The notes under the pieces: model-generated
Databases searched by the model: none
Told to the model about the DNA's origin: nothing
The model's input: only the letters and a program-made list of their open reading frames with translations
Part shown: positions 54,343-64,000 of the stretch, one piece after another
Layout of the letters: the number at the start of each line of letters is the position of its first letter
How positions within the stretch are numbered: the first letter of the stretch is position 1
Source of the DNA: Paraspadella gotoi
Taxonomy: Eukaryota; Chaetognatha
Assembly: GCA_051294375.1 (NCBI GenBank)
Contig: CM119267.1
Span: 24,048,111-24,112,110 of the forward strand
Length of the DNA: 64,000 nucleotides
Direction of reading: 5' to 3'
Translations under genes and position numbers: made by a program

Positions 54343-55654
54343 CTCTTTCTCTTCTCTCTCTCTCTCTTCTCTCCCTCCCTCTCTCCTCCCCCTTCTCCTC
54401 TCCCTCTTCCTCCCTTCCCTCCATCTCTCCCTCCCCCTCCCTCCCCCCAAAAAAACACCTGTTTCTATTCTGATTCGCCATCTTCGTCTTTCTCCTATTC
54501 CTCCCCCCTTCCCCCTCCTCTTCTTTCTCTCCCTCCCCCTCTCCTTCCCCTCCCTCTTCCTCCCTTCCCTCCATCTTCCCTCCTCCTCCCTCCCCCCAAA
54601 AAATCACCTGTTTCTATTCTGATTCGCCGTCTTCGTCTTTCTCCTTTTCCTCTTACTCTCGTAAATCTTTAATCCATCTCCTTTATCCTCCGATTCTCCT
54701 TCTTCCCCCTCCTCCTCCTCCTCCTCCTTCGCCGCCGCTCTCCTCCTCTTCATGACTGCGATGAAGATGAAGACGCCGGCGACAACGGCGACGCCGAGAA
54801 CGAGTCCCGCCACCCAAGCGGCGATGGCGCCCTGCATCGGGTCCGCTTTGGAGGAACTGCCGGCTGTGACGCCGGAAAGCTGAGGTTTGAACGAGACGTA
54901 ATTTAAGAAATGATCATTAGATATATTCAATAATAATAGAACCTAATATATTATTTAATAAAATTTTTTTTGGGGGGTTCAGAGAATAATTTATTTTAAT
55001 AAAATTAATAATAATATTAGTTATATAATATTAAGCGAGTACGGTGTATACAAATTCGTTGCGATTCATAAACAGAGAAGCCAGGTACTCTGAAAGTTAA
55101 TTAACTAGTTGGAGAGTCTGGATTGATTGTTATGTTATTATCTTGCAAGGGAAAATGTAGAAAATGAAAAAATGAAAATGAGGAAATGTAGAAAATGTTT
55201 ATTTATTATGCTTGGAGGGTCGCGCGTTGGAAGCGTCGGCCCGAGGTTGAACTGGCTGATGGATTGCACCAATTTTCATTAAGCATTTTTTAAAGAAATA
55301 ATTTTCAAGGTTTATCACTCACTTGAGGACTGACAGGATTTCCGGGTTCGTTTGGTACCGTCTGAAAAATGTGACAAAATATATTATTGAAAATTGCAGA
55401 ATTAGTTGTTTCACTATTTTTGACATTTTAAGTTTTGATATTTTATTTTTAATTTTTCTATGTTTTATTCATTTATTATTATTATTGTTATTATTATTAT
55501 TCATTTCATTTTAAAATACATCTTTTATTTCAGATTTTATATTATATTTTCTATATTTTTCAATATTTCAATATTTTATATTTGAAATATTTAAATTTTA
55601 CATATTTTATATTTTAAATATTTTTTATTATATTTTCTAATTTTCTAATTTTTT

Positions 55655-55709
<55 letters not shown>

Positions 55710-55739
55710 CCACGAGTATCTTGAGGTCCGCCCTGCATG

Positions 55740-55821
<82 letters not shown>

Positions 55822-58371
55822 TAATCTCTCACCCACCGGAGTGATCTGAGGTTCGCCTGGCAATTTTCCACAAGATCCCGAACCTACGACGTTTTTTCCG
55901 TACATCCCTTTAGCAGGAAGCGTGAGATCGGGAGCTACCTGTGGTTGTTGTGTTATTGTTGATGTTGTTGTTTTAGATGTTGCTGTGGTTATTGATGTTG
56001 TCAGTTTTTTCTGACGGTAAATAGTCCAAGCAACAAAATCTTAGTTTTCAAAATTTCTTATTCAATCTATTTATCTTAGAATCAATCTAGTATTGTTTGT
56101 TATAATGATTTTTGTTATTGTGCATCTGTATCATTGACTTGATATGAATAAAAGCACCTCATATCTAAAGAACGTGGGCGGCATCGGACATTCGTAGTCG
56201 AGCCAAAAATCTAGATGCTCGATCCGCCCGACGAACGGGCTGAAGACGATGTCGGCCGTTTTGCCCGTCACTTTGTCCACTTGCACAGTTTTTTCGGGCT
56301 GAGACCCCAACACGTAGAAGGGCTGTTTGATCGGGTCCGCGGCTTGCGCCGTCTGGGGGAATGCGTTAAATTCATTACGATAATAATTATCGAGAATTAT
56401 ATGTAGATCTGTGGATAAGGCGCTACGTGGGCTGAAGATGACTGTCCGTAACTCTATAACCCCCTCTAGCAGCCATGGAAACGGGTCCCTGGGCTTGGAA
56501 CCAGGCTTGAGGGTTTGCCATTCCCCCAAGGCGCTTACGGCCGTCCTCACGCTTCCCGCAGGGTAGGTACCGGGTTCAATCCCAACCCGGTACCTAGTGG
56601 TCATGAGCTGATGGCTTTCCTCAATGAGCCACCGGGTCACAACTGAAAGTGTCATGATTCTAGGCGGGGTGAACCTAGGCAATGCCCGACTACATGCCCC
56701 CCAGATTGTAACCCACCCTGCACTGCTTCCAGTGGAGGAGGGGAGCAATCTTCAGCTAGACCAAGGGCCTGGAATCAGAAGGTTGGATACGCTCGACAGG
56801 ATGGGCTCACCAGTGTGGATAAGGCGCTACGTGGGCTGAAGATGACTGTCCGTAACTTCTATAACCCCTCTAGCAGCCATGGAACGGGTCCCTGGCTTGG
56901 AACCAGGCTTGAGGGTTTTGCCATTCCCCCAAGGCGGCTTACGGCCGTCCTCATGCTTCCCGCAGGGTAGGTACCGGGTTCAATCCCAACCCGGTACCTT
57001 GTGGTCATGAGCTGATGGCTTTACTCAATGAGCCACCGGGTCACAACTGAAAGTGATTCTAGGCGGGGTGAACCTAGGCAATGCCGCGACTAACAGATCT
57101 ACAATCTCCAAACGAGTATAATCCATATTATTTACCATTATAATTAATGTATTCGTGCATCAATATGTATCATTACTTGATATGAATAAAAACACCTCAT
57201 TATACTGCCACCGACTGAGAATTTTCTTTTTATCCCATTTTCATTTTGACTTAACTTCAATCAATTCAGATTTTTACCAATAATTCATTGGCCAATCAAA
57301 TTACCCTTTGCTTGATCATGTACTGCCCGAATTTCGTTTTTTCCAGTTTTCCATCTTTGGTCCTCACGTTGTGAAAGGCCAAATAACCGGGCAGCTTTGA
57401 CTTGTCCGCCTTCCTCAGCGAACCTGGAAGGACATCAAAGTTTTTTAAATATTTTATAATTTTATTTTAATATATATTTATATTTTAAATTTCGTTATTT
57501 ATAATTCATGAAATCCTTTTACTAAAACTCTTCACCTCACTTCTCTATTTAGTTCTCAATTTAGTTCCATCCATTCCCATAGCTCCACTTCACCGATTCA
57601 CTTCACCCCAGAATCCTCACTTCACCATATTTTACTATTTCACTTCGCTTCACCCCAGAATCCTCACTTCAGAATTTCATATCACTTTTGCCAATAGCCT
57701 CATCTAACTCACTTTATCATATTACTTCACTCACTTCATCAACTTCCTTCACTCCGACCAAATATCATCATTTTATCATCTCACTTCAAATTCTCCATCT
57801 CAACTCACTTCAATTACTTCGCCATCTCAACTCACTTTACTCACGTCGCCATTTCACTTCACACATTCTCCATCTCAACTCACTTCGCCATCTTATTTCA
57901 CACATTCTACATCTCAACTCACTTCACTCACTTTGCCATCCCACTTCACTCACTCCTAAGATCGTGATCGACTTTGGCGCAAAACAAAAGTCGAGTTGAT
58001 TTTCCTCGCGGAATCGAAATCTCGATTTTTCGACTCACGAATTTTTTTCTCATTTCTTCGCTTGTGAAATTGTAATCGGCGGGAACGAACCTGATTGGTT
58101 GAGAGGACGAGAGTTGATGAGTGTGATTGGTCGATTGGGGTGGATAGTCATTAGTTGAAAAAATTACAATGATTATTGCCAAAATAGCTTCTTTGTGAAA
58201 CATAAAAAACCGAAAGGGTTCGATGATAACTCAATAACTAACATAAAATTACTTTAATAGTTGTAAATCATGTTTGTTTGTCCATAATTTATGTACCTCT
58301 CTGTAAAAGTATGTATTGTTAATTTGTTGACTGTCACATTTTTGAGCATATTACCATGAATCAAATAAAAA

Positions 58372-58424
<53 letters not shown>

Positions 58425-60222
58425 ACTGTCGTCCTTGGATGTAGATCTTAAAAGGTTCGACTTGAAAGATAAACTGAGGAGTTTTGTGTTTCTTCGGAAG
58501 AAGAAGATTATCGAAGACGGTAAAGACAGTCATCGGATCTGAGGGAGGAGAGAAGGAGAGAGGGAGGGGAGAGAGGGGGAGGAAGAGAGGAAGAGAGGGG
58601 GTAAGATGGAGAGCGAAGGGAACGAGGAAGAAAGGGAGAGAGGCGAGAGAGAGAAGGGATAGATAGGGGAAAGAGAGTGGGAGAGCGGGGAGGGAGAGCG
58701 GGAGGAAGGGAGAAAACAAGATGAAGAGAAAGATTCTCGCAACGACTCCTCCTCTTCACTATTAATAAAAAATGGGGCTTTTTGGAAAATAGTGCCGATT
58801 ATTTCTTTATATTAAAAAAAAAAAACCTTAGAAACTTCTCACTTTCGGTCGACGTGTCTTCTGGTATGAAGAGAGTCACGTCCAGGGCGAACGCGCGATA
58901 AGTAGTCTTGTCCTCTGAAAGGGGTTGATAATGATAATATTAATAATAATGATAATGAGTTTAATGACAATGAGACCAATCGGTTTATCAATCCGTCGAT
59001 CAATCAGTTGAACAATCACTTGATCGATCAATCAGATAGTTAATCGATTTATCGATTGGTTAATTTTGATATTTGACAATTCTTTTGATAGATAACTATT
59101 TTTTAACAATCATCACCATCATCATCATTCACCGCATCAACTCCAGCTTAGTGGTCACTCCATCAAATTCACCGTTCTCAGCTGCGGCGATGAGAGATTT
59201 TGTTCCGTTGACCATCACGAATCCATCGCCTTTGAAGGAGAGGGAACAGGATTCGCGAGCTGAGGAGGAAGAGGAGGAGGAAGGGGAGGAGGAAGAGGAG
59301 AAGGAAGGGGAGGAGGAAGGGGAGGAGGAAGAGAAAGAGAAAGAAAAGGAGGAGGAAGAGGAAGAGAAGGAGGAAGAGAAGGAGGGAGAGACGGAAAGGG
59401 GGAAAGAGTTGCAATCTTTGTGTCTCTCTCTTAGTCTTAATCTCTTTCTCTTTTTGTCTCTCTCTCTCTCTTTCTGTCTCTCTCTCTCTCTCTTAAATCT
59501 TTCTTTCTTTCTTTTCCTCCTTTCTCTCTCTCCCATCTCTCTCTCTCATCTCTCTCTCATTCTATCTTTCTCTTTCTTTATTTCTTTTTCTCCCTCTCTC
59601 TCTCTACTTTTTTCTTTCTCTGTTCCTGTTTCTATTTCTCTCCCTGTTTCTGCTGCTCTCCCTCCCTCTCTCTCCTCCCCCCCCCCTCTCTCTTCTCTCT
59701 TCTCTCTCTCTCTCTCTCTCATTCAGCTCTCCTCTCTCTCACCAGAGTCGGCAGTTCTCCCATTGCCACTCCGCTTAATTCCCTCCGATTGTTTCACTCT
59801 ATTTTTTTCCTTTCGTCTTTTGTGATGTTTTCGTTCGTGGAGTTTATGTTTTTCGTGTTTATGTTTATGTTCCTTTCGTTTATGTTCTTTGCGTTTATGT
59901 TCTTGTTCTTCATGTTCTTTATGTTTATGTTCTCGATGTTTTCTTTTTCGATGCGTCGATTCTTCTTCATCCTCGTCTTCAACGGCGACGGCGTTTCGAT
60001 GCTGTTTTATTTCCTGCTCTTGTTGTTGCTCTTCTTGTTGTTCCTGCTTCTGTTGTATTTGTTCTTGTTGCTGTTGTTGTAGTTCTTGTTGTTGTTGTTG
60101 TTTCTCCGCCTCCAACGCCAACTGATAAAGGTCTTCGATTTCTGCGCGAATGTGTTGAACTTTTGAGAGGAAATCCGCATCGATCGGCGTCGCTGGTTGA
60201 GAATTGGGATTGCTCGGCGTCG
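53962..60222 (-). CDS. Gene B: FWLDY-family single-pass membrane protein (signal exon not found)
   Basis: Twelve exons in compatible phase: 60222-59743, 59259-59173, 58914-58843, 58538-58427, 58090-57954, 57423-57305, 56352-56158, 55938-55833, 55732-55710, 55361-55323, 54879-54608 and 54241-53962, about 640 residues. In order: a coiled coil (FLSKVQHIRAEIEDLYQLAL), poly-Gln and Lys/His/Glu-rich region; a beta-rich part (LSFKGDGFVMVNG, FALDVTLFIPED, VEPFKIYIQGRQ); KIEISIPRGK with one Cys; KLPGYLAFHN; PFYVLGSQ and LDFWLDYECPMP; APDLTLP and SCGKLPG; two small Pro-rich linker exons; and a transmembrane helix (AWVAGLVLGVAVVAGVFIFI) with basic stop-transfer. The cytoplasmic tail is acidic/basic with ESWKGF, a run of ten Asp and a final KKPIEGKKLYE. 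I do not recognise the family. Any Laminin-G/lectin-like fold in the beta-rich part is a guess. Confidence 0.75.
54283..54336. repeat. (CT)n microsatellite in gene B
   Basis: About 54 bp of CT between the transmembrane and last exons. Confidence 0.95.
54400..54655. repeat. Tandem duplication of about 150 bp at a gene B exon end
   Basis: The stretch CTGTTTCTATTCTGATTCGCC plus the following pyrimidine-rich DNA occurs at 54459-54605 and again from 54608. It duplicates the coding end ANQNRNR with its donor. Confidence 0.85.
55078..55155 (-). mobile_element. Fragment of the retroelement
   Basis: GAAGCCAGGTACTCTGAAAG and GAGAGTCTGGATTGATTG match 12610-12670 in diverged form. Confidence 0.5.
55662..55820. 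repeat. Two (CT)n microsatellites flanking a 23-nt exon
   Basis: CT runs at 55662-55702 and 55743-55820 lie on either side of the predicted gene B microexon at 55710-55732. Confidence 0.95.
56411..56695 (-). mobile_element. SINE-like element, copy 1
   Basis: About 285 bp from GTGGATAAGGCGCTACGTGG to GCCCGACTACAT, shared with two other copies. The minus strand has an A-box-like TGGCTCATTGAGG. A palindrome GGTACCGGGTT/AACCCGGTACC surrounds CAATCCC. Confidence 0.7.
56815..57092 (-). mobile_element. SINE-like element, copy 2
   Basis: Near-identical to copy 1 and in the same orientation, 120 bp further on. AGATCT occurs just left of copy 1 and just right of copy 2, consistent with one target-site duplication around both. 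Confidence 0.7.
57530..57955. repeat. Degenerate CACTTCACTCACTTCGCC repeats
   Basis: Irregular 14-20 bp units containing TCACTTCA and CCATCTCAACTCAC in the intron before the KLPGY exon of gene B. Confidence 0.8.
58377..58420. repeat. (CT)n microsatellite adjoining a gene B donor
   Basis: The tract begins a few bases beyond the donor of exon 58538-58427. On the gene strand the intron reads GTGAGACAGAGAGAG. Confidence 0.95.
59266..59400. repeat. GAGGAAGA purine tract
   Basis: GAGGAAGAGGAGGAAGG-type units immediately upstream of the GDGFV exon of gene B. On the gene strand this supplies a long polypyrimidine tract ending in CTCAG. Confidence 0.9.
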
Positions 60223-61276
60223 CTGGTTGAAAATTGGGAGCGAGCAGAGTTTTTTGTTGTTTTACTTAGATTTTTAAAATCTTTCTTCTATTGTGAAAGA
60301 GTAACAATATTATTTCCAAATAGTTTAGCAAATAAAACCCAAAAAATTACTACCCTATCACAATTCCCTACCATTTCTGCTCACAATCACCGTTCACCGA
60401 AATCCGCGTTAACATCCGAAACCAAAGTATGACGGTTACCATGCCAACCGTTGTCGTTATCCTCGTCTTCGTCGTCCTCATCGTCGTTGTCCTCGTCGTC
60501 GTTGTCTTTTCAAATATATGATTGCATTTTGTTCTTCTGTTTCAAATTTTTAATACTTAACGCGTTGAAAGTAAAACTCGATGGGAAAAAGAGAAGATAT
60601 TTTTTGGAATCGAAAATCTTTAGAACTGAAGTGGAAGGTTAATTACGATTCTGATATCTATCTATATATCTATCTATATATCTATATATCTATATATCTG
60701 TGGATAAGGCGCTAAGTGGGCTGAAGATGACTATCCGTAACTTCTATAACCCCCTCTAACAGCTATGGAACGGGTCCTGGGCTTGGAACGCGGCTTGAGG
60801 GTTTTCCACGCCCCCAAGGCGGCTCACGGCCGTCCTCACACTTCCCGCAGGGTAGGTACCGGATTGGGATTGAACCAGGTACCTAGTGGTCACGAGCTGA
60901 TGGCTTTTCTCAATGAGCCACCGGGTCACGTCTGAAGGTGTCATGCTTAGAGGCGGGGTGAACTTTGCAATGCCCGACTACATATCTATCTATCTATCTA
61001 TCTAACTATCTATCTATCTCTTTTAAAAGTTTTATTTCTTTTCCGCCAACAATTTGTTAAAAAGAAGCGGTTGAAAAACATATAAACGTCTTTATCATTT
61101 AAAGTAATAATAACGAAATCCACGTGTTTATTCGCCGAAAATTTTTGAAAATTAACAATTAACGTGAAAACATTGTAAATCACATGGTAGTGAACGAAAG
61201 AATATGTTTTAAATTCCACTCAATTTTTCCTTGCGCGATGTCGAAGATAGCAGATATGACGTCAAATAAACCGTTT
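60223..61276. other. Spacer between genes B and A
   Basis: Contains a (GTC)n-like run at 60450-60510, TATC repeats (60650-60700 and 60980-61020) and SINE copy 3. The signal-peptide exon of gene B should be here but was not identified. Confidence 0.5.
60699..60985 (-). mobile_element. SINE-like element, copy 3
   Basis: Diverged copy of the 56.4 kb element inserted in TATC repeats, flanked by ATATCT on both sides. On the minus strand it has A-box-like TGGCTCATTGAG and a B box GGTTCAATCCC at tRNA-like spacing. Confidence 0.72.
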
Positions 61277-62678
61277 TTAATTGTCATGTGGTTGTTGTTT
61301 CAACTGTTGTTTTTGTTGTAGTCGTCTCTCTCGCTCTCTCTTTTTCTCCTCTTCCTCCTCCTCCTTAGACGCAACTCGTTGATTGTCATGTTGTTGTTGC
61401 TGTTGTTGTTGTTTTAACATTTGTTTTTGTTGTATTCGTCGTATCTCTCGCTCTCTCTTTTTCTCCTCTTCTTCCTCCTTAGACGCTACTCGTTGATTGT
61501 CATGTTGTTGTTGTAGTTGTTTTAACTGTTGTTTTTGTTGTATTTGTCGTCTCTCTCGCTCTCTCTTTTCCTCCTCCTCTTCCTCCTCCTCCTTAGACGC
61601 CACGCGCTGATAACCTTTCCAATTCTCGTTGTTCTTGTTCTTGTCGTTGTTATCGTTTCGATTGTTGTAGTTCTTAATATTCCCCAGCCATCTCCTCCAC
61701 CTCCTCCTCATCCTCTTCCTCCTCCTCCTATTACTCTTCCTCCTACTCCTCCTCCTCCTGTTCTGATTCGCTTCTCCTTCCTCCCCTTCTCCCTCTCCCT
61801 CCCCTTCTCCCTCTTCCTCGTCCTTCTTCTTGAAGAAGAAGCCGATGAAGACGAAGGAAGCGACGAGGACGACGACGCCGCCGACGATCAGGCCGACGAC
61901 GCAGAGCAGCCCGCAGCCGCCGTCGCCCGGAGGGATCGGCTTCGTGGGCGGCGGGGGGCGGTTGCCGGCGGGAGGGCCGGGCTCTTTGGTCAAGCGGTGG
62001 GGCTGCGTTGGGGAGATAGATAAGGGGAAAGATAGAAAGAGCATAGTGGAGCGTAGTAGAGCATAGTAGGGTAACGGAACTAAATATCAACCAGAATTCA
62101 CTTTGTCTCCTCCAAAATAGGTATTTGAAAATATTTAACACTAGTTTTTAATTAAGGTAACTAGTTTTTCAAATAGAACACTATACAAGTGCAAAAATAA
62201 CATACCCTGTACGAAGTCAGGGACAAGTTAGCTTATTAGCAGTATTAATGTTATACAAGAAACAGTGATCCAGTGATAAAACGAAACAACAACAACAACA
62301 AAAACAACGAAATTTCCCGACCGGCTGCTGCGTCGCCGGCGGCGGCAGCAGCTTCCCGCAGGACGGATCGAGGACGACGTCGCGACCGAACATTTGAGAG
62401 ACGGGGAAAGAGAGATCCGGGCGTACCTGAAAATAAGGGGGGAGGAAGGGGGGTGGAGGGAGAGAGGGAGGAGGAACAGGGCAGGGAAAAGAGGGCGAAG
62501 GGACAGAGAAGGGAAGCGAGGGAAGCAGATAGAGAGGAAATCAAAGAGGAAAGGACGGAGAGAGGTAGGAAAAAAATAGGGATAGAGAAGAGGGAGAGGG
62601 ATAGAGATAAGGATAAGGATAAAGATAGGAGAAAAGCAGAAAATAATAGAAAGGAAAGGAATGGAATTAATTTCAGTA

Positions 62679-62737
<59 letters not shown>

Positions 62738-63792
62738 ATTTGACCAACCGGAGTCTTGAAGAACTCGTTCGGCACTGGACACTTGTAGTCGAGCCAAAAA
62801 TCGAACCGATCGATTGTCCCCTGGAATTTCTTGAAGTCGATCTCTTTGGCGTTGCCATTGACGACGGCGACCTTGTCCCTTTGCGTCCCGAAGAGATACT
62901 TGGGCGAGTAGACGGGAAGAGGGTCTTTGACTTTCTATATAAATAGATAAGGGTTTATTTATATTATTATATTATATTATTATTTATATTTATAAATTCA
63001 TGTTGGAAAAAGATGATTTTATGCATTTTCGCTGAATGAACATTGTTCAGTCTGAAATAAATGATCATATTTGCCTTGATTGAAAGCTTCTTATTCTGTA
63101 AGAAGGATGAAGGCTTTAACTAAATATAGCCTGTCCAAAGTCAGAGGCAAGAAATGAGGCGCTCTCGGAAAAGAGTGCCTAGGAAGCGGTCACTGAAGGT
63201 CCGCAGCCCATACACCAGTTGGTGAAATGCCCCGCGCCCCGAGTATCACAGGCAATCCTCCCGTTGCCATAGCGTCACATTAAAGTTCTTGGTTTCCCTA
63301 CCGTTCAGCTCCACTGCTGCGGCTTTGCTATTTCGCCCAAGGCTTACAGACCATACATCTTGCTTGGTCGCCTCACCCCTTGTTCGAGCATGTAATCCGC
63401 ACGGTCCTTATCGTTGAGCTCAGCCTGAGACATGTTGTTGATCGCCATGTACCCGGGGAGCTTCAGTTGGTCTTCCTTTACCAATCTCTCTGGGAAAGAG
63501 AGAGAGAGTGAGAGAGTGAGAGGCAGACATAAAAGATGGGTAAAAGAGGGTTTTTATTCTGCAAAAAGTACTGAATTTCCTTCATTATTAATAAATAAAT
63601 TTATTTTATTTAAATATTTTTTATTAGCTACTTTTATCGCCTTTCTCACCTCTCCTGCTCTTGTACAGCGCTGCACAGATAAATATGTCCACCGGTTTAT
63701 CTCGAGGAATTTTCATGTCCAAATTTTTTTGAATTAATTTCGCTTGAAGATTTTGATTAGCGCCGTCGTACTTGAAATTGGCGGGCTTCATC
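61277..63792 (-). CDS. Gene A: FWLDY-family single-pass membrane protein, 5' end outside window
   Basis: Five exons in compatible phase: 63792-63650, 63489-63377, 62934-62749, 62426-62322 and 62002-61277, about 424 residues. They read PANFKYDG and LDMKIPRDKPVDIFICAALY, then KLPGYMAINN, then PKYLFGTQ and FDFWLDYKCPVP, then RPDLSFP and SCGKLLPPP. Next come a Pro-rich linker, a transmembrane helix (CGLLCVVGLIVGGVVVLVAS) and KKK. The long tail is Lys/Arg/Glu/Gln/Asn-rich, has NENWKG, and contains three units of DNQRVASKEEEEE. Every exon before the tail aligns with gene B in order and phase. The small linker exons of B are missing. Upstream signal, coiled-coil and beta-rich exons would lie beyond 64 kb. 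Function unknown. Confidence 0.75.
62200..62240 (-). mobile_element. Short retroelement fragment
   Basis: GTACGAAGTCAGGGACAAG is similar to CTGTCCAAAGTCAGGGCAAG at 12729-12750. Confidence 0.4.
62683..62736. repeat. (CT)n microsatellite in gene A
   Basis: CT run in the intron after the FWLDY exon. The gene strand carries GA. Confidence 0.95.
63078..63155 (-). mobile_element. Fragment of the retroelement
   Basis: CTTGATTGAAAGCTTC and GCCTGTCCAAAGTCAGAGGC match 12657-12750 in diverged form. Confidence 0.6.
63195..63290. repeat. Diverged relative of the 24.15-24.47 kb repeat
   Basis: GGTCCGCAGCCC, CCCCGCGCC and GAGTATCACAGGCAATCC mirror the 24.38-24.46 kb sequence. Confidence 0.5.
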
Positions 63793-63807
63793 CTTTGAGA
63801 ATCGATA

Positions 63808-63821
63808 AAAGAGTAAATGAA

Positions 63822-63853
<32 letters not shown>

Positions 63854-64000
63854 AAATAGGAATAAACAAATAAGATGAATAAAATAAATAAATAAATTAA
63901 ATAAATAAATAATAAATAAATAAATAAATAAATAAAAAATAAATAAATAAAATAAATAAATAAATAAATAAATAAATTAAAAAAAATAATAAATAAATAA
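63808..64000. repeat. (AAAT)n microsatellite
   Basis: AAATAAAT units run to the end of the window, upstream of the first visible exon of gene A. Confidence 0.97.

Noticed and set aside
57946-58203. MFHKEAILAIIIVIFS as a signal peptide starting gene B
   Set aside because: A phase-correct acceptor at 58090, the matching exon start in gene A and the in-phase upstream exon at 58427 show this hydrophobic stretch is intron.

Overview
The window is nuclear DNA of a metazoan, most likely an invertebrate. It has spliced genes with GT-AG introns, animal-type extracellular domains (collagen, ZP, sushi-like, EGF, SEA), a glycine/glutamate-gated chloride-channel-like Cys-loop receptor, a nucleoside-transporter-like fragment, tRNA-derived SINEs, remnants of a retroelement, and a very high density of (CT)n/(AG)n and other microsatellites. 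I could not assign a phylum. Eight N-gaps and several indel-rich local duplications show that this is a draft assembly. Exon borders below were worked out by hand from splice sites, reading-frame phase and, where possible, agreement between paralogues.

Layout. (1) 1-6242 (+): 3' part of a large type I membrane protein with a proline-poor collagen domain, then ZP, sushi-like, EGF, SEA and EGF modules, a transmembrane helix and a short tail. A perfect 91-bp inverted repeat lies in its first intron. (2) 6.3-13.7 kb: simple repeats, two uncertain small genes and a frameshifted retroelement C-terminus (minus strand, 11.7-12.8 kb). (3) 13796-14644 (+): a complete two-exon gene for a small secreted protein with repeated CxC motifs. 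(4) 16.0-23.8 kb: a tandem 3.7-4 kb duplication, the second unit full of gaps and containing an inverted segment. (5) 24.7-35.6 kb: a tandem duplication of about 5.4 kb carrying a Cys-loop receptor gene (minus strand). The right copy is open from signal peptide to M2; the left copy is riddled with indels. (6) 36.5-64 kb, minus strand: a cluster of paralogous genes (called D, C, B and A here) for single-pass membrane proteins of a family I do not recognise. It is interrupted at 39.2-50.4 kb by a gap, a duplicated segment, a nucleoside-transporter-like fragment and sequence I cannot assign.

The main novelty is the A-D cluster. The predicted order is signal peptide, coiled-coil/low-complexity region, a beta-rich domain with one conserved Cys, a KLPGY exon, a FWLDY-CP exon, a PDL--P/CGKL exon, a transmembrane helix and a highly charged tail. 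Intron phases are conserved between the paralogues wherever an exon is shared. C preserves only the 5' half and D only the 3' half, so they may be one gene split by an insertion or misassembly. The collagen/ZP/SEA protein is also a membrane-anchored extracellular protein, but I see no direct evidence that it works with the A-D family.
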